In this document: positions 8,587 to 15,391 of the stretch, piece by piece | How the letters are laid out: every line of letters starts with the position of its first letter | Numbering within the stretch: position 1 is the first letter of the stretch | Source: Chitinophagales bacterium | GTDB taxonomy: Bacteria; Bacteroidota; Bacteroidia; Chitinophagales; Saprospiraceae | Direction of reading: 5' to 3' | NCBI GenBank assembly: GCA_013298845.1 | Contig: JAAFJN010000019.1 | Location: 28,143 to 92,142, forward strand | DNA length: 64,000 nt | Made by a program: the position numbers and the translations under genes | The notes under the pieces: generated by a model | Databases searched by the model: none | What the model saw: the letters and a program-made list of their open reading frames with translations, nothing else | Told to the model about the DNA's origin: nothing

Positions 8587-8892
8587 ATGAAAAATAGGAA
8601 AGGTTGTATCGAAGCGTGTTTGGCCTGTTTGGTGGAATGTGAAAAGTGTTGCACCATGTGTAGCACCATACAGGGACACGAAAATTGCGTCAAAACATGC
8701 CGTGATTGCGCCGATATCTGCGCCCTTTGTGCCCGGTTATGCGCCCGCGATTCCCAATATTCGGACGCACTCTGTGCACTTTGTGTAAAATGTTGTGAAG
8801 ATTGCGCCGCCGAATGTGGCAAATACGACGACGCTTGCTGCAAGGCGTGCGCCGAGGCTTGTAAAAAATGTGCCGAAGCCTGCAAAATGTAA
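8587..8892 (+). CDS. cysteine-rich four-helix-bundle copper-binding-like protein (DUF326/Csp type)
   Basis: A 101-residue protein from ATG 8587 containing 25 cysteines spaced as CxxxC, CxxC and CC along predicted helices. This matches the DUF326/Csp family, whose four-helix bundles store many Cu(I) ions through Cys pairs pointing into the core. No signal peptide is seen, so storage would be cytosolic as in Csp3-type proteins. An in-frame GTG at 8554 would add 11 residues that do not fit the family. A strong hairpin follows the stop. Function in copper buffering is inferred from the family. Confidence 0.88.
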   Translation: MKNRKGCIEACLACLVECEKCCTMCSTIQGHENCVKTCRDCADICALCARLCARDSQYSDALCALCVKCCEDCAAECGKYDDACCKACAEACKKCAEACKM

Positions 8893-8899
8893 GTTTCCG

Positions 8900-8937
8900 A
8901 ACGCCAGCGAGGTTCGGTTCACAACCTTGCTGGCGTT
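8900..8937. terminator. stem-loop after the Cys-rich gene
   Basis: AACGCCAGCGAGGTT (8900-8914) pairs with AACCTTGCTGGCGTT (8923-8937): a 15-bp stem with one G-U pair and an 8-base loop. The T-tract is poor, so it may terminate weakly or act as a REP-type hairpin. Confidence 0.6.
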
Positions 8938-8954
8938 ATTTCCCAAACATCCTG

Positions 8955-8962
8955 TATATTTG
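8955..8962 (+). promoter_or_regulatory. -7 promoter box (TATATTTG)
   Basis: Exact TAnnTTTG match 43 bases before ATG 9006 of the desaturase gene, directly after the upstream hairpin. Confidence 0.5.
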
Positions 8963-9005
8963 CACATCGAAAATTATTCACTACTCACAACGACAGTGCA
9001 TCCAT

Positions 9006-9788
9006 ATGACACAGCAGGAAATACTACAAAAAGTGGAATGGAAAGACCTCAGAACTTTGTCTTTCAAAGAAATGCTCATCGAAAATAACCTGACCATCCC
9101 CTGGTTTATCATCTCCCTAACCCTCGCCTATTTTGGTTATTACATCCTGGCCTTGCCCTTTTCCGCGTTTTTCTTTTTAACGGGCCTGCGGCAGGTTCAC
9201 AACGGTTTTCACAATTCACTCGGTACCAATAAATTTTTGACCTGGTTGTCGCTGTACATCAACAGCATTTTGATGATGGTATCCATTCACGCCGTGAAAT
9301 TCAACCACATCAGGCACCATAAATACTGTTTATCGGACGAAGATTATGAAGGTAAATCGGCCGGAATGACCTGGTACGGAGCCATTTTATACGGGCCAAT
9401 CCACATGTTCCTGATCCACAAGGTAACCCTGGAATTGGGCAATAAAGACTACAAACGAAACGTCATTTTGGAACTTTTTTCGATTGCTGTTTTTGCCACG
9501 ATAGTGTTCTATTATCAAATCAACTTTTTGATGTACCACATCGCTATCATGATGATTGGCGAATTCCTAATGGCGTTTTTTGCGGTATGGACCGTGCACC
9601 ACGATACGCACGACAGCCCGGAATTTGCCAGAACCCAAAGAAGTGGGTGGAAAAATAAAATCACCTTTAGCATGTTTTATCATTTAGAACACCACCTATT
9701 TCCGGCGGTTCCAACCATTAAATTACCCGAACTGGCCAAACGTATTGACGAGGCGTTGCCGGAAATAGAGAAAAAACAAACGTTTTGA
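9006..9788 (+). CDS. membrane fatty acid desaturase
   Basis: Membrane di-iron fatty acid desaturase of 260 residues from ATG 9006; the frame extends upstream to 8868 but that would overlap the Cys-rich gene and add non-hydrophobic sequence. Three histidine boxes are present: H65-NGF-H69, H101-IRH-H105 and H226-LEH-H230, with hydrophobic segments between them (about 28-62, 78-98 and 155-200). It inserts a double bond into lipid acyl chains or acts on a related lipid or carotenoid. Promoter and terminator-like structure upstream suggest independent transcription, although the following small gene starts 17 bases downstream. Confidence 0.92.
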   Translation: MTQQEILQKVEWKDLRTLSFKEMLIENNLTIPWFIISLTLAYFGYYILALPFSAFFFLTGLRQVHNGFHNSLGTNKFLTWLSLYINSILMMVSIHAVKFNHIRHHKYCLSDEDYEGKSAGMTWYGAILYGPIHMFLIHKVTLELGNKDYKRNVILELFSIAVFATIVFYYQINFLMYHIAIMMIGEFLMAFFAVWTVHHDTHDSPEFARTQRSGWKNKITFSMFYHLEHHLFPAVPTIKLPELAKRIDEALPEIEKKQTF

Positions 9789-9805
9789 TTCGATGCCGAA
9801 TTAAC

Positions 9806-10228
9806 ATGAAAAACTGCAATACTTACGTATATTTTGCATTAACAGGCGATAATTTTGACCCGCAAATGATTACGGAGCGCATTGGTATTCGTCCAACGGA
9901 ATCCTGGATGACCGGTGATAAAGGAAAGTACAAGCAGCGCCTCAATTACTCCCTTTGGGAATTATCCACCTTAAAAGGAAGGGAATATCTTTTTATTGGC
10001 TCTCTGGTAGAAGAGTTGATAAGTTCGCTATATGACAAAATTGACATTATAAATACTTTAAAAAGTGAATTTAAATTGAACTCGGTGCTTCAAATCGTAT
10101 TGGATGTGGATACTAATGAAGAACAATCAACTCCTGCGTTGGGATTTGACCTGAAGACCATTGAATTCCTTTTTAAAACGGGAACTACAATTGATGTTGA
10201 TATTTACCGGTTCAATTCGGCGATTTAA
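9806..10228 (+). CDS. DUF4279 domain protein
   Basis: A 140-residue cytoplasmic protein from ATG 9806; an in-frame TTG at 9785 would overlap the desaturase stop and is less likely. The opening TYVYFALTGDNFDP, followed by GIRPTESW and GDKGKY, is the typical DUF4279 pattern. The family is small and uncharacterised; its members are often found singly or near polymorphic-toxin and immunity genes, so an immunity role is possible but unsupported here. It lies 17 bases after the desaturase gene and 45 before the next small gene. Confidence 0.85.
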   Translation: MKNCNTYVYFALTGDNFDPQMITERIGIRPTESWMTGDKGKYKQRLNYSLWELSTLKGREYLFIGSLVEELISSLYDKIDIINTLKSEFKLNSVLQIVLDVDTNEEQSTPALGFDLKTIEFLFKTGTTIDVDIYRFNSAI

Positions 10229-10273
10229 TCGTAAATCAATACCATGCAATAACGTAGCCTGAAATAAACAAAC

Positions 10274-10552
10274 ATGGAACATATTCAAACCTTACACCCT
10301 CACCCCGGAAAAACCAATAAAAAAATTGCTTTGGACAAGTATAACTACATCAAAGCGCATTTATTGGTTATTTTGTCCGAGCGAGAACTGACGCACACCG
10401 ACCTTATGGAAGCGCTGTACGCCAGGGTAAAAGATGAATTTGAGGGCGGGGTTCAATGGTACGGACAAACCGTAAAACTGGACCTGGAGGCGCGGCAAAT
10501 TATTGAACGGACCACGGAAAAACCTGAAAAGTATAAACTTACCATCTCATGA
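10274..10552 (+). CDS. small protein resembling DUF6958 (winged-helix-like)
   Basis: A 92-residue soluble protein starting MEHIQTLHPHPGK. The pattern of an N-terminal HP-G segment, a helix with YNYIKAHLLVIL, the helix LTHTDLMEALYARV and a final strand with EKYKLTI resembles a small Bacteroidota family that I believe is DUF6958; the fold looks like a winged helix. Its stop overlaps the start of the next gene by ATGA, so the two are translationally coupled. Function unknown; a regulator or adaptor for its partner is possible. Family name held with moderate confidence. Confidence 0.75.
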   Translation: MEHIQTLHPHPGKTNKKIALDKYNYIKAHLLVILSERELTHTDLMEALYARVKDEFEGGVQWYGQTVKLDLEARQIIERTTEKPEKYKLTIS

Positions 10553-11952
10553 AACAATTCCTAACACTTGCACTCTTACAACTACTCGCCCAATTTTTGC
10601 CCGCTCAAAAATTCAGTGAAACGCTCGTTTGTGAAAACAAAGACATTAAGGTCGTCATTGTTTGCCGGGACACGGCCAGCACAAGCCAAACGAATTGGGT
10701 GAAATTAGTTATTAGGAACAAAACGCCGCATGAAGTGACGGTTTATGACGCGGGTTTCGACTTTGTCCGAGAAAAACAAACGCCAAGCAATGACGCTTAC
10801 CAACGGCGGTATAAACAAGGCCGAAAATATGATTTACTCGACATTCCCTACGAGCGTCGCGGCTTGTCGGAGGGCGTCAGTATCGCGCCTTACAAAGAAC
10901 TGGTTTCTTCAGAATACCTGACCAGAAATGAAACCTATTCGCTAAGATCCCGGGAAACAGGAAACGACATATGCGCCTATTTTCGACTCAAACTCACCTT
11001 TCATACCAATGGCGTTTCCGAAACACTAGAGAGCGACTATGCCAAATTTTGCTATTATTGGAAACCAGATCCTCAAATTGACCCGGTCGAACTCGCAAAA
11101 AAGTTAAAAAATGCTTTGACGGATGTACAATTTCGCCAAGAAAACACCGTCGAATATTTGATGGGCAAACCCGAAGTCCTTCGCCAAATTTCAACTGAGG
11201 AATTGGAGAATGCCTTAATACTACGAACTTCGGAAGTAACATGTACGGGAAATGCGCTTCTTTTTAAGGAGTTGAGGACTCGACAGGTCATTCCCAACGA
11301 CCGTTTAACCGAATTTTACCACAAAGAACTCAAGAACCCGAAAAGTGGTATCCATAAAGACCTGATCCATTATTGGGACAATAGTTTATTTGAAGACTTA
11401 TTAAAAAGCACCTTAAACATGGACCAGGTATGTGCAATACTCGACGTACACGCCGATTCCTGGTCAAGCGATTCCACCAACCGAAAAAAAGTGTATGATT
11501 ACCTTTCCAATAAAATGACTTTCACCCAAGAATTATCTATTCAGGAGAACTATGCACAATGGTCGAATCTCGTAAAATTAATGTCCATTTCGAGGGACAA
11601 AAAAATCATAGACTACTTAGTGACCTTTCTCGACAACGAGCAAACTTTTTTGATCGAAGATTGGAGCAAACACAGTTTTACCAGTAGAATACCAACAGAC
11701 CCCGACACCATTGAGGTCAGGGTATGTGACGTGGCATTTGTTAGTCTTCTAAGGGCCACCGGGCATACAAGTTATAGACAGGGGTATGGACTCACCTTTG
11801 ATGAAAACCTGCTTGAAAAACCAGATGAACGGAGGAGCACTTTTGGGGATAACAGGCACAGTTTTGGACTCACTTTATCCGAAAAATACATCAAACTATC
11901 GCCCGGATCCAAACAAAAAATCCAAAACGAAATAGCCGCACGCAAAAACTAA
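10549..11952 (+). CDS. secreted protein of unknown function (paralog A of a convergent pair)
   Basis: A 467-residue exported protein with a signal peptide (about 1-19, ending PAQ) and no recognised catalytic motif. It is homologous along its length to the protein at 11999-13429: both share an N-terminal beta-rich domain (ETxVCE, WVKLVIRNKTP), the motif FCYYWKPD, a helical region with YYWDN and ADSWSS, and a block with SRD...YL. The upper half resembles an immunoglobulin-like sandwich and the lower half a helical repeat, which is inference. It overlaps the preceding small gene by 4 bases. The last ~60 residues differ from the paralog, which carries a membrane anchor instead. Confidence 0.8.
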   Translation: MKQFLTLALLQLLAQFLPAQKFSETLVCENKDIKVVIVCRDTASTSQTNWVKLVIRNKTPHEVTVYDAGFDFVREKQTPSNDAYQRRYKQGRKYDLLDIPYERRGLSEGVSIAPYKELVSSEYLTRNETYSLRSRETGNDICAYFRLKLTFHTNGVSETLESDYAKFCYYWKPDPQIDPVELAKKLKNALTDVQFRQENTVEYLMGKPEVLRQISTEELENALILRTSEVTCTGNALLFKELRTRQVIPNDRLTEFYHKELKNPKSGIHKDLIHYWDNSLFEDLLKSTLNMDQVCAILDVHADSWSSDSTNRKKVYDYLSNKMTFTQELSIQENYAQWSNLVKLMSISRDKKIIDYLVTFLDNEQTFLIEDWSKHSFTSRIPTDPDTIEVRVCDVAFVSLLRATGHTSYRQGYGLTFDENLLEKPDERRSTFGDNRHSFGLTLSEKYIKLSPGSKQKIQNEIAARKN

Positions 11953-11998
11953 AACAACCCAATACTCCGGCTTTATCTTTCATTCCGTATGTTTTAAT

Positions 11999-13429
11999 TT
12001 AAGATGTAAAACGCACGATGTACAATTTACGAAGTTTTTGTAATAAAAACCATAATCCACCAACCAAAAGCAGCAAAAGCCAGCCTCGGCGCGGGTTATT
12101 TTCTTTTTTCTTTGAAGAAATTTCCTGCATGATACTTTCTTTTCCTTCCGGAGTCATTTTACCATTTAAAATGCCCGTTTTCTGCTTATTCAACGCTATT
12201 AATACATTTTTGTAAGCCACATCACAAAGCCTTACGTAAAGTGTATCCGGCGTTTGATTTCTGGGCATACTGCTGCTCATGTAATTCTTACTATAATCAT
12301 ATACCACATAAACCTGTTCGTTATTGAGCAGCGGGGCTAAATAATCTACAACGCGTTCGTCCCTCGAAAATGCCAACAATTGTACGTTTGTTGACCACTG
12401 TTTAAAGTTCTGATTGGTAGGTAATTCTAGTTTAAAAGCCGTTTTTTCCAAAAAATAATCGTAAATATCTGCGCGGTATCGAAGGTTCGAAGACCAAGAA
12501 TCAGCATTGGTTTGAAGTATATGGGACACTGACCAAAAATCCACCTGACTTTTTAACAAATCTTGCAGTAACTCATTGTCCCAATAATATCGCAATTCTT
12601 CGGCGAACATACTTTTCGTTTTTGCCAGATCATTCCGGTAATGCTCGGTTAATCGCTTATTCGGGGTAGCGCCTCGATTTTTCAACGCTGTTAATATAAT
12701 CACTCTTTCGTTTAGATGTGCTGAAGCATTACGCAGCATTATGGCATCTATAAATTCATCGGTTGAAAATTGCTGAACGATTCGAGGGCTTCCCATTAAA
12801 TGCCTGAGCATAGAATGATGAACGGGCTGAACATGGACTTCTTTTAAAATTGATTTTAGTCTTCGGGCCAGTTGCTCCGTTTCGATCAGGGTATCTGGCT
12901 TCCAATAAAAACAAAACCTGGTGTCACTGATCTCACATGTTTCAGTTTCTTTATGGACGGAAAATGTAAGTTTAAATTGAAAACTATGGCACAATGTACT
13001 TCCCTCTTTCCGGGAACATTCCATTGTACTCGCATGGTTTGTCAAATATTGCCACGAAACCAGTTCACCATGAGGTGCAATCTCCACTGCATCACCTTTA
13101 AATTCGTGGCGGAGTACTTTATAATATTGGTGAAACAGGTAATATTCATCAACATCAGGGTCAAAACCATACTTGGGCCGATGTGCATTGTTAGCAGTCG
13201 AGTCATTTTGAAAAATGGAATAACCAGCATCGTTGATAATAAACGGATAAGGCGTTTTGTTTTTTATCACCAGTTGCAGCCAATTGGGCTGATCAACACT
13301 GGCGGTGTCCCGATGCTTCAAAAAAACTTTAACATTTTTATCTTCACAAACGATGGTCTCCTTCCATTTTTGCGCCCATAGGAATGTGGCAAGTAGTTGA
13401 CAAACGACGATTATTGCGATTTTTTTCAT
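11999..13429 (-). CDS. secreted/anchored protein of unknown function (paralog B)
   Basis: A 476-residue paralog of the gene at 10549, arranged tail to tail with only 46 bases between the stops. It has a signal peptide (about 1-19, ending WAQ), the same domain order and the conserved motifs FCFYWKPD, RYYWDNE and ADSWSS. Unlike paralog A it ends in a transmembrane segment (about 448-465) with a short basic tail, so it is probably tethered in the inner membrane with the bulk outside the cytoplasm. A TACATTTG -7 box at 13478-13471 supports its own promoter. No function known. Confidence 0.8.
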   Translation of the reverse strand: MKKIAIIVVCQLLATFLWAQKWKETIVCEDKNVKVFLKHRDTASVDQPNWLQLVIKNKTPYPFIINDAGYSIFQNDSTANNAHRPKYGFDPDVDEYYLFHQYYKVLRHEFKGDAVEIAPHGELVSWQYLTNHASTMECSRKEGSTLCHSFQFKLTFSVHKETETCEISDTRFCFYWKPDTLIETEQLARRLKSILKEVHVQPVHHSMLRHLMGSPRIVQQFSTDEFIDAIMLRNASAHLNERVIILTALKNRGATPNKRLTEHYRNDLAKTKSMFAEELRYYWDNELLQDLLKSQVDFWSVSHILQTNADSWSSNLRYRADIYDYFLEKTAFKLELPTNQNFKQWSTNVQLLAFSRDERVVDYLAPLLNNEQVYVVYDYSKNYMSSSMPRNQTPDTLYVRLCDVAYKNVLIALNKQKTGILNGKMTPEGKESIMQEISSKKKENNPRRGWLLLLLVGGLWFLLQKLRKLYIVRFTS

Positions 13430-13470
13430 TAATTTTAATTTTTAGAAAGAAATGTAGGTGATACAATATG

Positions 13471-13478
13471 CAAATGTA
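13471..13478 (-). promoter_or_regulatory. -7 promoter box (TACATTTG on minus strand)
   Basis: TAnnTTTG on the minus strand, 41 bases before the start of paralog B at 13429. Confidence 0.5.
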
Positions 13479-13612
13479 AGCAACCAATCCACTAAACGTT
13501 ATGTGACTCTTCTTTTGGCGAAAATTATCTGATAAGAAAGTTTTGGAAAAGTAAAATGAATCACTAAAAATTTCAGAATATCGTTTAGCAAATAAAACGG
13601 CGGATGATCATG

Positions 13613-13669
13613 TTCCACTTTCCTCCGCAGCGAGGCGTTTCAAACGCCTTGCTACGGAGGAAAGTGGAA
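13613..13669. repeat. 57-base palindrome (REP-like hairpin)
   Basis: Two 28-base arms around a single C. The outer part TTCCACTTTCCTCCG is mirrored exactly and the inner AGGCGTTT-C-AAACGCCT is perfect; the two arm differences leave G-U pairs in RNA. It occupies the 318-base gap between divergent genes (13430-13747), so it is not a terminator of either. Confidence 0.75.
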
Positions 13670-13699
13670 TTTAATTACCCAACGGGATTTGACGGGTGT

Positions 13700-13707
13700 T
13701 ATATTTG
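13700..13707 (+). promoter_or_regulatory. -7 promoter box (TATATTTG)
   Basis: Exact TAnnTTTG match 40 bases before ATG 13748 of the TPR protein gene. Confidence 0.5.
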
Positions 13708-13747
13708 CCCCCGCAACGCCAGGAAAAACGGCAGAATCAATACATAA

Positions 13748-15343
13748 ATGTCTTCAAATATTTTACTAACCCTCAAAGCCTCGGCGATTTGGCTGTATAA
13801 AAACCTGAGTCTCAAACAAACCGAAAGCCACATTGGCCTGCTTGTTTCCTTGGTAGTGCGTCTCGCGGGCCTCATTTTGTTGGTATTTGCCTGTATGCTT
13901 ATCTGGCGGCTGTTCAAAAGCGACGAATACTCGCTGGAAGCCTTCGTGGTGCCCAAACAATTGGATGAAAATGGATACTCCGGGGTGTTCATGGCTCAAT
14001 CCGTTCAAGATGCCCTCCTCCACTTAAAAACCGAAGCCGGACAAGCCAAAACCGACTCTTTGCACGTGGGGAACGCCGCCGATTCCGATTTTAATGTCAA
14101 CGTGATGGGGCTTGATTTGAGCATCAAAACCATTGCGCACCAGATCAAACAATTGTTCGGCCGACCCGCCAAAACCATTCGCGGCGAAATCACCCAATCG
14201 GGTAATGAACTGTACATGGTGCTGCGCGTTAGCAAATTTGACCCCATTTTTTTGCAGCAACCCATCGAAAGCGGCCTGCACAATGCCGTGCAAAAAATGT
14301 GTACCCAGGCCGCCGAATCCCTGCTCGAACTCACCGATCCTTACCGGCTTGCCGTGGTTTGTTACCGCAGCAAACGGTTTGACCAATCCATTGCCCTGGT
14401 CCGAAAAATCATCAAAGAACGCCCGCACGAAAGGGTTTGGGCCTATTTGGCGTGGGCCGCGGTATTGGAAGAGCAAAAACAAGTGGACATGGCCCTCTCC
14501 AAATACCAACGCGCCGTTGAACTGGATTCCACCTCCGCATTTGCCTGGCGGCGTTGGGGGTCTTGTCTGAATCGGCAAAAAGACAACTCGAATGCACTGC
14601 TCAAATTTGAAAAATCTTTGCAACTTCAACCCGATAACCCCAACCTTTGGAACCAATTGGCCACCTTGTATTCGGAACAAAAGCGAATCGCCGACAGCCA
14701 CGCCGCCGTCCAAAAAGCGATTGAGTACGCGAAGAACGACCCGATGGTCTTTATCACCGCCGCTCAAATAAAACTCCAGTTGAACAGCATGGAAGACGCC
14801 CGGCAACTGGCCCAAAAAGCGGCCGATATCGCCGGAGAAAGCGCCAATGGTTACCTCGCCAAAGTGTTTATTTCGTACATTGATAAAGACACGCAGGGCA
14901 TGATTAACAACGGTTTATACGCCTCCGAATTGGATCCCAAAAATTTTACCAATTCCTACATGGCCATGAGCGCGGCGGCCATTCAACGCAACTTTGTTAA
15001 AGTGATTGAGATTGGAGCCAACTTAGACTTCACCGGCATCCCCCCCGAATACCAATTGTTGACCTACAACTACATCGCTACGGCGTACAACATCATCGGC
15101 AAACGCGATTCAGCGGTGGCTTTTGTGAACCGGGCATTGGTTATTGACTCTTCGTTTTCGTATACCTATGCCACCCTGGGGGAAATATTTGCCCTGAATG
15201 GACGCAAAGATTTGTTTTATAAAAACCTCGAAAAAGCCCTGCAAATGGGCATGCCCCCCATGTTTGATTTTTCCAGCGAACCTTATAAAAGTGAAAAAGA
15301 CACCCCAAAAATGAAGGCGATTTTGGCAAAATATGCCCAATAA
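13748..15343 (+). CDS. membrane-anchored TPR protein
   Basis: A 531-residue protein with a short cytoplasmic N-terminus, one transmembrane segment (about 36-56), a middle domain (about 60-195) with mixed alpha/beta character, and a long run of tetratricopeptide repeats (about 200-520; for example ALSKYQRAVELDSTSAFAW and KFEKSLQLQPDNPNLWNQL). TPR proteins act as scaffolds; this one would sit on the inner membrane with its repeats outside. No catalytic motif seen. It has its own promoter box and is followed after 48 bases by the GH3 gene, but a functional link is not evident. Confidence 0.85.
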   Translation: MSSNILLTLKASAIWLYKNLSLKQTESHIGLLVSLVVRLAGLILLVFACMLIWRLFKSDEYSLEAFVVPKQLDENGYSGVFMAQSVQDALLHLKTEAGQAKTDSLHVGNAADSDFNVNVMGLDLSIKTIAHQIKQLFGRPAKTIRGEITQSGNELYMVLRVSKFDPIFLQQPIESGLHNAVQKMCTQAAESLLELTDPYRLAVVCYRSKRFDQSIALVRKIIKERPHERVWAYLAWAAVLEEQKQVDMALSKYQRAVELDSTSAFAWRRWGSCLNRQKDNSNALLKFEKSLQLQPDNPNLWNQLATLYSEQKRIADSHAAVQKAIEYAKNDPMVFITAAQIKLQLNSMEDARQLAQKAADIAGESANGYLAKVFISYIDKDTQGMINNGLYASELDPKNFTNSYMAMSAAAIQRNFVKVIEIGANLDFTGIPPEYQLLTYNYIATAYNIIGKRDSAVAFVNRALVIDSSFSYTYATLGEIFALNGRKDLFYKNLEKALQMGMPPMFDFSSEPYKSEKDTPKMKAILAKYAQ

Positions 15344-15391
15344 TGTATTTGGTCGCCGCGACCCCGAACTTACACTATTAACTATTGATAA

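Noticed and set aside
8868..9005. Longer start for the fatty acid desaturase
   Set aside because: The added residues overlap the Cys-rich gene and look non-hydrophobic; the family start fits ATG 9006.
14024..14815. 263-codon minus-strand frame inside the TPR gene
   Set aside because: Overlaps clear TPR coding on the plus strand and has no recognisable domain.
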